45,176 bases of DNA from Methanobacteriota archaeon (GTDB lineage Archaea; Thermoplasmatota; Poseidoniia; Poseidoniales; Poseidoniaceae), in NCBI GenBank assembly GCA_018662825.1, contig JABJFI010000019.1:1-45176 (forward strand). Reading direction: 5' to 3'. Positions 8,529-18,500 of this stretch are shown one piece after another (within the stretch, counting starts at the first letter, position 1; every line of letters starts with the position of its first letter). The translations under genes and the position numbers were made by a program. The notes beneath the pieces were generated by a model. It was not told the DNA's origin. It did not search any database and worked only from the letters and a program-made list of their open reading frames with translations.

Positions 8529-9257
8529 GTGCCTAATCCCTTGACCATGAACTTTGAGCAGCTCAATACATCGGGATGGGCAAAAACCTATCTTGTAGTA
8601 GACGCTGATTCCCAAAAGGCTGCTCTTATTGACCCAGTCTATGATTTCGTGGATATTTATCTTGAGGCATTAAATAAACGAGGCTTAGAACTTGAATATG
8701 CCATTGCAACACATACTCATGCTGACCACATCACAGCATGCTATTCCCTGCGTGAACAAACTGGATGTGAGTATGCGATGTGGAAGGATACTGCTAGTTT
8801 GAAAGTCTCACATTATCTCGATGATGGTGAAATTCTAATGCTTGGATCAACTCCACTCAAAATACACTATGCGCCAGGCCATACCAGCGATCATGTACTC
8901 CTCGAATCCCCCACCTGCTTGTTTACTGGTGATTTCCTATTTACTGGCCAAGGGGGGGTAGGCCGAGATGATTTGCCAAGTGGTCGTGTGAAATCTCACT
9001 GGGAATCACTAAAAATATTGGATTCACTTGATGGAGAACTTGATGTTTGTACAGGCCACGACGCGCCGGATACAGCAATGCAAAATCTTGAATGGAACCG
9101 CAATAACAATCCAGTTCTCGGCATGACTTCCTTCGACGAATTTGAGGCATGGCAAAGCAAAATCACCGCAAGTTTGGGCTCGGTTTCCAAAATAAAAACA
9201 GCACTTCCGGCTAATCTTTTTGCGGAAATTCCTGAATCAATTCCTTGGATGGAATAG
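8529..9257 (+). CDS. MBL-fold hydrolase, ETHE1-like persulfide dioxygenase
   Basis: Predicted non-heme iron enzyme that oxidises glutathione-type or other low-molecular persulfides to sulfite, detoxifying sulfide. The metal motif THTHADH is clear, followed by APGHTSDH and the ETHE1-specific TGDFLFTGQGGVGRDD; a further ligand is in CTGHD. The tail NRNNNPVL resembles the conserved asparagine-rich signature of the family. Length (242 aa) fits. The GTG at 8529 gives the full domain; ATG 8547 is an alternative. GGAGGGGGT at 8505-8513 is a possible ribosome site. Exact thiol substrate is unknown. Confidence 0.87.
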   Translation: MPNPLTMNFEQLNTSGWAKTYLVVDADSQKAALIDPVYDFVDIYLEALNKRGLELEYAIATHTHADHITACYSLREQTGCEYAMWKDTASLKVSHYLDDGEILMLGSTPLKIHYAPGHTSDHVLLESPTCLFTGDFLFTGQGGVGRDDLPSGRVKSHWESLKILDSLDGELDVCTGHDAPDTAMQNLEWNRNNNPVLGMTSFDEFEAWQSKITASLGSVSKIKTALPANLFAEIPESIPWME

Positions 9258-9270
9258 AAAATACTACTCT

Positions 9271-10452
9271 TTAAAGCGGGTTGTCAGGGATTTTCCCTCG
9301 ATTTTCACTCGATGGAAGTTCTTGAAGGTCTGCAAAACTGAGTTGCTCAATCGGTGAGTCATTTATATTGTTAAGACGCTCTTTCATTACCATTCTAACA
9401 TGGAATTCGATACGCCCCTTGCTTCGAGTTAAGTCGTATGAGAGAGGATTGAGCAATTCTATGACTTGAGCTCCAAATTCATCTCGAACAAAAGACCCCC
9501 TCCATATTGAGTAGCCCCATCGGAAAGCGATTCCAACTACAGCAGCACCATACAATAGTGTGAGGACAGTAAGGGCAAATAATACTGCATTACCATCCCT
9601 CGCTTCATCGAGTAAATTCCGTGCAATCAAAAATAATAATCCAATTCCAACCACTGGTTTTAGAATACTTTCAAGCCATTGGTCAACCGGAACCAACCGA
9701 CCCTTTGAAGGGTCGACAAAAACCAAATCAGATTCAAATGCGGCATTGAGTACACCTAAGGCTCCGAGCAAGACAATGTACAGACCTGTAGAAAACATTA
9801 TTTCGATGCCCCAAGAATCAAATTCAAAGGTCCAGTGAACCATTAGCCATGCAAAAAGACCCAAGAAAGCGCCTTGCGGGACATGGTTGAAGTGAATGAC
9901 ATGTTGAGAGAACTCATTCATTTTTGCCTTATCTTCAGACAATCCTCGATGAGGTTTAGGAATATGAATAATCTGCCAATGCATAATTTGTTCAATAGCC
10001 TTCAGGCCACGAACAAGAATCTCTTTACGAATAAAAACATATTCAATTACCAACAAAACTGGAAAACCAATCAATATTACCGGCAGTGCCATAATCACTG
10101 CCAATGGGAAGATGATAATTGCAGGTAGTAGCAGAAAGTGTGATACTGTCAAGGGGTGGAAAAGATCTGCTTCGATGAGTCGTTGATGACTAGGGCGAAT
10201 GTGTAGGCTTCTCGCAACATCATCCAAAGTGGCGCGAAATGGAGCAACTTGACGACCAGCATCAATTATCTGCAAGACCGTATTTCGATACTGAGATGCT
10301 TCATGTCCAACTCCAATAAACAATCTCCACCCCAAGCGCATAGGCAAGGCAAGTATCAACGGTATTGACAGCAAACTTGCAGCCCATATCAATGTACTCG
10401 AATCAACTGTGGTCACGTGTATCAACTTGCCCACACCGGGGGAGTGTTTCAA
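9271..10452 (-). CDS. Polytopic membrane protein of unknown function
   Basis: About 393 residues with six or more hydrophobic helices: one near the N-terminus (LIWAASLLSIPLILAL), a pair around 115-150 (FLLLPAIIIFPLAVIMALPVI), then LGLFAWLMVHW, STGLYIVLLGALGVL, and two late helices near 285-325. The C-terminal ~65 residues are soluble and end near a run of Ser/Pro. The start is uncertain because only TTG (10452) and in-frame GTGs (10434, 10416) are available. It is divergent from serA. No family recognised. Confidence 0.68.
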   Translation of the reverse strand: MKHSPGVGKLIHVTTVDSSTLIWAASLLSIPLILALPMRLGWRLFIGVGHEASQYRNTVLQIIDAGRQVAPFRATLDDVARSLHIRPSHQRLIEADLFHPLTVSHFLLLPAIIIFPLAVIMALPVILIGFPVLLVIEYVFIRKEILVRGLKAIEQIMHWQIIHIPKPHRGLSEDKAKMNEFSQHVIHFNHVPQGAFLGLFAWLMVHWTFEFDSWGIEIMFSTGLYIVLLGALGVLNAAFESDLVFVDPSKGRLVPVDQWLESILKPVVGIGLLFLIARNLLDEARDGNAVLFALTVLTLLYGAAVVGIAFRWGYSIWRGSFVRDEFGAQVIELLNPLSYDLTRSKGRIEFHVRMVMKERLNNINDSPIEQLSFADLQELPSSENRGKIPDNPL

Positions 10453-10514
10453 ACATCGGGTTGTTAACCACTATTTGGCTAAGGTTGATGGCCTTGATGA
10501 GGACACCACTGTTC

Positions 10515-11501
10515 ATGGCGAGAATTGCTGTTACTGACGGTATGGCCCAAGATGCAGTAGCATTGTTGGAACAAGCAGGGCATGAAGTTGTTCTTGACTT
10601 CATAGAACCAGATGCATTATTGGCTGGAGCACTTTCGGATTTTGATGCAATTATTGTGCGCAGTGCAACAAAACTCTCACGTGAGATTATCGAACAATCC
10701 GGTGACAGGTTGAAAGTAATTGGGCGTGCAGGTGTTGGTGTTGACAATATTGACCTTGTTGCAGCAGCCGATGCAGGAATTCCTGTAGTAAATGCACCTA
10801 GAGCATCGACTCAGTCAGTCATCGAATTAACCATTGGTCATTTACTCGCTTGCCTTCGCCATATACCGCGTGCTGACCGTGGAATGCGCCAAGATAAATG
10901 GGAAAAAAAGGCAATGAAAGGTACTGAACTGTTCGGTAAAAATCTCGGCTTGATAGGTTTTGGTCGTATCGCACAGGGAGTTGGTTCCATTGCCCAATTA
11001 TTTGGAATGGAGATTCATACATACGACCCTTATCTGCCTTCAAAAGTGGCAAAAGACCAAAACACAACATTGCATAAAAAAGTTGACACCTTGTTTCAAA
11101 CATGTACTCACATTTCGATTCACTGCAATTACAATGATGAAACCCACCATTTAGTGAATGCAGAACGAATTGCTCTCATGCCTGGGAAATCTTTCGATGG
11201 CATTGCATGCGGTAATCATATTGTCAATTGTGCTAGGGGTGGCATCATTGATGAGAAGGCACTATTGGCTGCTCTCGAATCAGGAGAACTTTCTTCTGCT
11301 GCCTTAGATGTTTTTGAGCAAGAACCCGTACCTGCGGGAAACAAACTCGTTCAACATCCTCATTTTCATGGTACACCACATATTGGGGCAGCAACTCTTG
11401 AGGCACAAGCCCGGGTGGGTCGTGACATTGCACTTGCCGTCATGACAGTACTTGATGGTGGACAAGCCGAAACAACAGTCAATTCACATTTACTAAAGTA
11501 A
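10515..11501 (+). CDS. serA: D-3-phosphoglycerate dehydrogenase (short form)
   Basis: Oxidises 3-phosphoglycerate to 3-phosphohydroxypyruvate, the first step of serine synthesis. The ATG at 10515 gives 328 residues, the length of the minimal type without ASB or ACT regulatory domains, so it should lack the usual serine feedback site. Visible are VGRAGVGVDNID in the substrate region (IGRAGVGVDNID here), the NAD-binding GLIGFGRIAQG, NCARGGIIDE with the catalytic Arg, the LDVFEQEP region and the catalytic His in HIGAAT. Other 2-hydroxyacid dehydrogenases share this fold, so substrate is likely, not certain. SHMT at 23777 would use the serine downstream. Confidence 0.87.
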   Translation: MARIAVTDGMAQDAVALLEQAGHEVVLDFIEPDALLAGALSDFDAIIVRSATKLSREIIEQSGDRLKVIGRAGVGVDNIDLVAAADAGIPVVNAPRASTQSVIELTIGHLLACLRHIPRADRGMRQDKWEKKAMKGTELFGKNLGLIGFGRIAQGVGSIAQLFGMEIHTYDPYLPSKVAKDQNTTLHKKVDTLFQTCTHISIHCNYNDETHHLVNAERIALMPGKSFDGIACGNHIVNCARGGIIDEKALLAALESGELSSAALDVFEQEPVPAGNKLVQHPHFHGTPHIGAATLEAQARVGRDIALAVMTVLDGGQAETTVNSHLLK

Positions 11502-11568
11502 CACTTTCACCTTTTTCTCCGTGTGGGTCACATGAAACATAGATGACCAGACGCGAAGAAATGAGGTT

Positions 11569-12891
11569 ATGCGTAATTTATCACGCCCCTCCCGCAAAAA
11601 TAGCCACTTTTTTTCACAACCACTTGAAGACGTCCCTAAAGAGTTCAAACCATTTGAAAAATTGGTGTATCTAACCCCTACACTGGAGATTCATGTGAGT
11701 GAAGAATACATCAACTTCAAACACCGTGGGCAATATTTTGAAGATATGTCGGGGGGTAATGCGCTCACACAAAGTGCATCTTCGAAGAAAGAGCGCATTT
11801 TAGTTCATTGTGACCTTGATGCTTTTTTTGCAGCCGTTGAAATTCTTCATCATGACCTAGACCCAGATAAGCCTCTCATCATTGGTTCAGATCCACAAGG
11901 CGGTAGAGGACGTGGTATTGTTTCGACATGTAATTATGCAGCAAGAGCATTTGGAATACGCTCTGCCATGCCTGTGAGTGAAGCATGGCGTCGATGCCCA
12001 GGGCATCCGTTCGGACCTGGCCATTACATACGGGGTAGCCGTGGTCTTTACAGCCGTGCTTCACGACAAGTAATGAAAATACTCAAAGAGCCTGCGGAAT
12101 TTTTTGAAAAGGCAAGTATTGATGAAGCATATTTGGATGTCACTGAACATGTTGGAGGCGATTGGGATGCTGCATATGCGCTATGTCGCACCCTCCAAGA
12201 TTCGATAGAGAGAAGTGTAGGCCTTACCGCATCATTCGGAATCGCACCAACCAGAATCCTCGCAAAAATGTCGAGTGAAGTCAACAAGCCAAAAGGAATT
12301 TTCCGAATCTTGCCCGACGAGATTGGTGACTTTTTTGAAGGCCGTTCCTTAAGGGATGTTCCAGGAATTGGCCCCAAAAGGGCGACTCAACTCGCTGAAT
12401 GGGGTTTTGTTACGGTCGATGAGGCCTATGTCCTCGGAGAACTAGCCTTAGGACGGATGGCAGGTGAACGATTTGCAGCATGGCTAATACGGGTTGTCGA
12501 TGGAACCACAAGTTCCGAAGTAAGTCAGCTACGTAGTCGCAAATCCATCGGTAAAGAGCATACATTTTCAACCGACCAAACTGACCATGAAGCAGTTCTT
12601 GATGTACTACGTTCACTTACCCAACGAGTGCTGAGTCGGTCGAGAGATATGGGGATTTCAGGAAGATTAGCAGAAGTGAAAATTCGCTATACTGATTTCG
12701 AAACGCATACACATGGGCGTTCAATACCAGTCGCTATGGATGAGCCGGATGTTTTTCTTCGATTGGCTGAGTATCTCTTCGCTACTAATGTTCAAGACCA
12801 TAGGGGATTACGCCTCATCGGTTTTCGACTTGGACAACTGGATATGCCACCAACTAGGCAAGCAATGCTTCTTCTCAGTGAAGAAGAGTAA
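11569..12891 (+). CDS. dinB: Y-family translesion DNA polymerase (DinB/Pol IV)
   Basis: Copies past damaged template bases. Catalytic acids are in HCDLDAFFAAVE (palm) and SIDEAYLDVT; the fingers region carries STCNYAARAFGIRSAMP, and the HhH thumb DVPGIGPKRA is clear. The little finger ends around LRLIGFRLGQL. The 440-residue product has about 75 residues before the first catalytic motif, longer than the usual ~5-10. A GAGGTT precedes the ATG at 11569; an internal ATG at 11746 would give a near-standard protein. There is no obvious C-terminal clamp-binding peptide. The 3' end abuts the ValRS stop. Confidence 0.94.
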   Translation: MRNLSRPSRKNSHFFSQPLEDVPKEFKPFEKLVYLTPTLEIHVSEEYINFKHRGQYFEDMSGGNALTQSASSKKERILVHCDLDAFFAAVEILHHDLDPDKPLIIGSDPQGGRGRGIVSTCNYAARAFGIRSAMPVSEAWRRCPGHPFGPGHYIRGSRGLYSRASRQVMKILKEPAEFFEKASIDEAYLDVTEHVGGDWDAAYALCRTLQDSIERSVGLTASFGIAPTRILAKMSSEVNKPKGIFRILPDEIGDFFEGRSLRDVPGIGPKRATQLAEWGFVTVDEAYVLGELALGRMAGERFAAWLIRVVDGTTSSEVSQLRSRKSIGKEHTFSTDQTDHEAVLDVLRSLTQRVLSRSRDMGISGRLAEVKIRYTDFETHTHGRSIPVAMDEPDVFLRLAEYLFATNVQDHRGLRLIGFRLGQLDMPPTRQAMLLLSEEE

Positions 12892-15384
12892 TCATTCCAA
12901 ATGGTGCATTCTGGTAAGAATTGCCGTGAAGTCATGTAGTTCTTCAGGAATTTCAATGCCAGATACTGGCTGGTTCAGAGAAATTCCTTGTTCCTTCTTC
13001 GAATTCCAAGTATCTCCATTGAATGACTGAATTTCAGGAGAAAGATTTCGCAATCTATCGCCTTCAACAGTACCCACTTCGACCGATGAATCCGCAGGAG
13101 CAGGGAAGGAATCTACTTCAACTGCAGACCTTCCATAAATGCTCTGAGAGATGTGGTGGGTAAAGAATGGGCATACTGGTGTGAATGCTGACATAAAGTC
13201 ACGCACAATTCGGTGAAGAGTCCATGAAGCGGCCATATCATCATCATAAAGGCGTGATTTTACCATTTCTAAATAATGGCTTGGAAGCACTCCAGTTCCA
13301 AAAGTCTTGAGTGCTTGTGTAGCGGTATAGATGTCGAGGTTCTGCCAAGCGGACTGAACCGTATCCATCGTTGCATTGAATTCTGCTAAGATCCATTTAT
13401 CTTCAATAGCCAAATTTTCTGGGACCGTTTCAAGATCTTCGGGAATTTGAAATTGAGAAGCAAATCTCGCCACATTGAACAATTTAGTTAGTACTCCGAA
13501 ATATTTCTTTTCAATTTCCTCGGGGTTGATGTGGAAGTCATCACCGACTTGGGCATCACAGGCTTTCCAAAGTCGAAAACACTCACTGCCAATCTTGTTT
13601 GCACGAAGGCTAACTGTCTTTTCAGGACCTTTTACCTTCCAAGAACCAGTTCGACCACCAGCCCCACATTCCAGTACCGAATCAGCATCGATACCATTCC
13701 CAAGAGATTTGCTCATTTTTCGGCCCCATGGGTCCATCCCTAACCCATCAATCCAAACATGCTTGAAGCCTGGTTTGTCGAGTAATAGGTTTGATTTGAG
13801 AAGCGTATAATACAACCAAGTTCGAACAATTTCCTTACCTTGCGGTCTAAGTGCGGTTGGGAAGGCTTTCTCGAAAACTTCTGGTTGGTTTAGGTAGCCA
13901 CTGACAAAGAGATTGGAATTTGATGAATCCATCCAAGTATCGAATACCTTCTCCTCGCCAACAAGTGTTCCAAGTTCTGATTTCATCGATTCAAATGAAC
14001 CAAGTTCTTCTCTAGTTTCTCTTGACAAAACCTGGCTCCCCTTTGGTGGAGATTGGCACCAAGGCTGAACATATGTCCCGGTAGGGGGGACGATAATTTT
14101 AGTCCCATCCTCACTGTACCAAATTGGAATTTCAGTGTGGTACCAACGACGTCGAGAGATTGGCCAATCGATACTGATGTTGTCCATCCAATCTAGTAAG
14201 AATTGCTTGTTCCGAGGGGGGTGGAATTCAATTTCCTCGATATGCTCACGCATTCGGTCTTGGGCATGAGTTTGTTGCACATACCATTCTTTTAGTAAAA
14301 TAATTTCAACAGGGTTTTTCCCCCGCTCCGAAACTGGGATTTCCTGCTCACGTTCTACAACGCTAACCAATTTTCCGTGTTCTTCAAGATGTTCAATAGC
14401 CGCATTTCGTGCCTCATAAACCTTCATCCCCGCAAAAGGTCCAGCCAATTCTGTGAGTTTCCCATCCAAATTGATGGCTTGGAATGGAGTGAGGCCAAGT
14501 TCCCGGAATACTGCAACGTCATTTTGATCTCCAAATGAACAAACCATCAAAACTCCAGAACCAAAATCAGATTTCACCGAAGCATGTGTTTTGATTTCCA
14601 CAGAAGTACTACGCCCTTCAACAGGTAGCGGCAGTTGAATTGTTTTGCCAACTAAATGCGTATATCGTGAATCATCTGGATGGACTACGACCACTCCGCA
14701 TGCACAAATTAACTCAGGTCTTGTCGTCGAAATGACAATTTCACTGCCGTCATCACATGTCCATCTAACATCGACTAGTCGAGTTTTTCGTGAAAGTCGT
14801 TCCACTTCAGCGTCTGCAATGGTAGTTCCTTCAACCGGGTCGTAGATATTTGGCCGCAAATCCTCTATGATTGCACCCTTTTTGAATAGTTCAATGAAAA
14901 TTGACTGTGTTACAGTGCGATAGGCAGGTGAATCGGTAAGGTATTCACGTTCATAATCACACGAAAGACCAACTCTGCGGGCAGTTTTCCGCATGGCTTG
15001 AGTAAATGCTTCAATGGTTTCTTCACAGAGTTTCAAAAATTCTGCGCGGTCATACGTTTTCATCTTCCGTTTGGTATTCTTCTCAACAGTGAATTCAATA
15101 TTGATACCGTTCCTATCAACCCCCCATGGGAAATACACTTCCTTGCCAAGAAGGCGTTGCGAACGAGCGATGACATCGATCATTGAATATTGAGCAACAG
15201 CGCCAATATGCCAAGTTCCTGAGGGATATGGTGGCGGAGTGTCGATTACGAATATTTCTTTGCCGCTATCGGGGTTAAAGGCGTATCTTTTGGAATAAGA
15301 TACAGAATCTTCCGAGTGGGCTTCTTGGATGCGCTTTTCAAGGTCGATTGACCATCGTTTATCGTTTAGTACAGGGGCTGGCAT
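12892..15384 (-). CDS. valS: Valyl-tRNA synthetase, archaeal type
   Basis: Charges tRNA-Val. The ATG at 15384 (830 aa) follows a good ribosome site AGGTGAGG; the frame is open to 15546 but that stretch is low-quality sequence. Signatures are PPPYPSGTWHIGA (class I HIGH), STTRPELICACG and FGSGVLMVCSFGDQ from the CP1 editing domain, DWPISRRRWYHTEIPIWY, DTWMDSSNSNLF, LRPQGKEIVRTW and KMSKSLGN. These match ValRS rather than IleRS or LeuRS. Between KMSKS and ECFRLWKA is a segment of about 40 residues (ECGAGGRTGSWKVKGPEKT) where relatives have about ten. Confidence 0.95.
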   Translation of the reverse strand: MPAPVLNDKRWSIDLEKRIQEAHSEDSVSYSKRYAFNPDSGKEIFVIDTPPPYPSGTWHIGAVAQYSMIDVIARSQRLLGKEVYFPWGVDRNGINIEFTVEKNTKRKMKTYDRAEFLKLCEETIEAFTQAMRKTARRVGLSCDYEREYLTDSPAYRTVTQSIFIELFKKGAIIEDLRPNIYDPVEGTTIADAEVERLSRKTRLVDVRWTCDDGSEIVISTTRPELICACGVVVVHPDDSRYTHLVGKTIQLPLPVEGRSTSVEIKTHASVKSDFGSGVLMVCSFGDQNDVAVFRELGLTPFQAINLDGKLTELAGPFAGMKVYEARNAAIEHLEEHGKLVSVVEREQEIPVSERGKNPVEIILLKEWYVQQTHAQDRMREHIEEIEFHPPRNKQFLLDWMDNISIDWPISRRRWYHTEIPIWYSEDGTKIIVPPTGTYVQPWCQSPPKGSQVLSRETREELGSFESMKSELGTLVGEEKVFDTWMDSSNSNLFVSGYLNQPEVFEKAFPTALRPQGKEIVRTWLYYTLLKSNLLLDKPGFKHVWIDGLGMDPWGRKMSKSLGNGIDADSVLECGAGGRTGSWKVKGPEKTVSLRANKIGSECFRLWKACDAQVGDDFHINPEEIEKKYFGVLTKLFNVARFASQFQIPEDLETVPENLAIEDKWILAEFNATMDTVQSAWQNLDIYTATQALKTFGTGVLPSHYLEMVKSRLYDDDMAASWTLHRIVRDFMSAFTPVCPFFTHHISQSIYGRSAVEVDSFPAPADSSVEVGTVEGDRLRNLSPEIQSFNGDTWNSKKEQGISLNQPVSGIEIPEELHDFTAILTRMHHLE

Positions 15385-15552
15385 GTGCCTCACCTGGCCC
15401 CACACACATGAACGGTGCGGGTCCAAACAGCGCTGTGACGCTTCACCTTTGAAACCAACGGACAAACAATGATGGTAGGTAACATGCCAACAGCCTACTT
15501 CTTTGCCCAAACTATCGGTAAACATTTGAAGCCCCTTCACCCACAAGCAATT

Positions 15553-15559
15553 GGGGGAG
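15553..15559 (+). promoter_or_regulatory. Ribosome binding site fixing a GTG start
   Basis: GGGGGAG lies six bases before the GTG at 15566 and indicates that codon, not the TTG at 15551, as the start of the RND/MMPL exporter. Confidence 0.55.
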
Positions 15560-15565
15560 TTATTA

Positions 15566-18500
15566 GTGGCCGATGAGCATCAAAATGAAAACACTCCTAA
15601 AGCAGTATCAACAGGTTCTGATTCTTCAGTGAAAGAATCTATCAGTTCACGTTTATCAGGTCTACGTCGTTCAAGTGCTTCTCGGTTACAGACTAGTGCC
15701 ATAGATATGTCAGATCGTGTTCAGGATTTCGATTCTAAAAGAGCAATTGATGCGGTTCTAGATGCTCCAGTTCGATTTAAACGAGAATGGCAAAAAACAG
15801 GAGCTATTGGCGCAATTACTAGATTTCCTTTAGCCACCGTCGTACTATTTTTGCTAATGACCGCATTTTTCGTGAGCCATTCTGGTTTTTTTGATTTGTA
15901 TTTCACTCAATTTGATGATGACCCCAATGAGACTGATTTGAACGTCAATGGAGACCTTGAAGTCTATTTGCCGGCTGGAAGTGAAGTTGGCGAATTACTC
16001 GATTTGGTTGAAAGAGATTGGTCAACGAATGTCATGGTTATTTACATTACTTTGGAAGGTGGTAATTTTGTTCAGGATAACATTACAGATGTGAGAATTC
16101 TTCAAGAGATTAGTTATGTTGAAAATCTAATTAATCCCTGTATATCTTCATTTTCCTGTGAAAACCCAAATAATGCTTCTGACAGATTGGAAGATGATGT
16201 AATTTATCTTCTTTCAATTTCTACTGTACTCAAGGAAGTGAACTCGAGTGCCCCACGTATTCGTGAAGCATTCATAACTGAACTTGGGCAACTTGGTTGT
16301 AGCGTAATCCAAGATGATTGTCCGACAGCCGTAGCAGCAAGCGAACTCAATGATTTCCTAGCACTTACCGATGAACAATTTGGCGGTGGTTATGAAATCC
16401 CTTCTGAAAACACAACCAATCTCATCGTAAACGAGATGTATGATGATAATGGAAATCCAACGCCGGGTCTAAACAAATTAGCGAGAGATATTTCTTGTGG
16501 CAGTGCAGATTGTACATTTGAAGGGGAACAAAATGTCCCTGATGGGACACTTGACCGTGCGATAATGGCTATTTCAGTAAGGACTTCAGATAATGTCACT
16601 GCAAAGCAAATCATCCGAGATACCAACATAATTTTGGATGGAATGAAAAATTTTGAACGACCATGCGTCTACCAACCGAACGGACAACCAGATACTTCGG
16701 AGGGATTGTGTGTTTGGGGTGCTGAGGAAGAACTATCCGAAGAACAACGAGGAAGAAATGTGAGAGCTTTTGGTCTCAACATGACTCTAACAGGGCCGGT
16801 CCCCATTACCAATGCAGTTACCGAGAGAACATTTGACATGTTTTGGAATATTTTTCCACTCGCAATTGTCCTTGTTGCACTTGGCCTTTTTATCTTCCAC
16901 TGTGATGTTTTACAAACTGGTATCACGGGTATACGTCCTCTTCAAGGCCTAAAAGTGGTGATTATCGCTGGACTTCCTACTTTATGTGCAGTATTTTGGA
17001 CGTTGGGGATAATTGGATGGATAAACTATGAAGTCACTATGACTGTTATAATTGTCGGGCCAATCTTACTTGCTCTTGGTGTATCATATGGTTTGCACAT
17101 TACCAATCGTTATGCTGAAGAGGGTGGGACGAAAAAGGAAAAAATCCGTGGCGCCCTCTCATCTACTGGTAAAGCAGTATTTTTGTCAGCAGTTACGACA
17201 GTTATCGGTTTTATATCTCTAGTTTTCACTCCAATGACTCCGATTCAAACAGTTGGAATAGCCCTGTCGGGAGGAATTGTTGTCGTTTATATTCTCACGA
17301 TGTTCATGGTACCAAACTTAACACTATTACTCGATTTGCGAAAACCCAAACATCCACCGCTCAAATTGTTTGTACATATTGTCGATGTTCCAATGAAATA
17401 CAATCGAGCAGTTATCGGTTTTTTTGTAATGCTAATTATTATTTCTGCAACCTATGGTCAGGCGAATGTCAAAGAAAACATCGATATGTTGGAAATGGCA
17501 CCATGGGACGAGCCATCAGTCCAAGCGATGAAAACCTATAGTGGAGATTTTAATTCTGGTCAATTAGGAATGATTTTGGTACAGGCCAATCTCACAGGCG
17601 ACACCTCCATTGAAGTCTCCCAGCAAGACCCTGCTGAAAATCTGAGGCAAATCGATACCCTAGAGGGACTATTGAATGCTGTACCTGACACATCAGCAGT
17701 TTCGATTGTGTTTTTAATGAAATCTTCTGGTATCGCACCAACAATTGAATGCTCAGGTTGTAGTGATTTTGTCCAAAATATGCCATTATTGCCCCAAGAT
17801 ATCAAGGATACTGCCACAGTCTTACTTGACAGTTCGGTATCAGGAGGGGCATCGTTCTGGGATCTATTGACCTCTCCCGATGCTTACGGTCTTCCCGCAT
17901 CTCGCCAAAGCGAAGTTTTTCTTTTGAATGTATTTTATTCTTCAATTACTGATGAAACACGTGGCATCTTTATCAGCGAAAATTTCGATCGAAGTTTGAT
18001 ATTAGTTGATATGCCTTATCTCCCTGTTGCAGACACTATCGCGAGTGTTGATGCAATAGACCAGTTGACTGGGACATTTAGTGGAACTGAACCTGGAGAT
18101 TATGCAACAAAATTAACCGGAGTTGCACCAACAACAATCGAAGTTAACGAACTAATTGTCGGGTCACAATGGACTTCACTTGGATTTGCTGTTATTCTTA
18201 CACTTATCACCCTCGCCATTGTGTTTAAAGACATAAAATATTCATTGCTAACAACCTCGCCGGTTATTGCAACTGTTGCGCTTCAATGGTTGGTAATGTG
18301 GAGGATGGATGTCGACCTTTCTCTTGTTACGGTTATGATTGGTTCGATTTTAGTTGGTGTTGGAGTTGACTTTTCGATTCACATATCCAACCGTATACGC
18401 GAATTGGGCGGAGGACTTGAAGCAATTAGAATCGCTTCGATTGGAACTGGAATGTCGCTGTTCGAAGCCGCAGTTGTAACCAGTTTAGGAATGTATACTG

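Noticed and set aside
11520-11550. Inverted repeat GGTCA...TGACC between serA and dinB
   Set aside because: Five-base arms with 13 bases between are expected by chance and fit neither a terminator nor a tight operator.
12892-15384. IleRS or LeuRS for the class I synthetase
   Set aside because: STTRPELICACG, FGSGVLMVCSFGDQ and DTWMDSSNSNLF are ValRS-type; the length also fits archaeal ValRS.
15385-15550. N-terminal extension of ValRS to the TTG-like frame end at 15546
   Set aside because: The Shine-Dalgarno at the ATG 15384 and the atypical composition upstream mark this as intergenic promoter sequence for the divergent pair.
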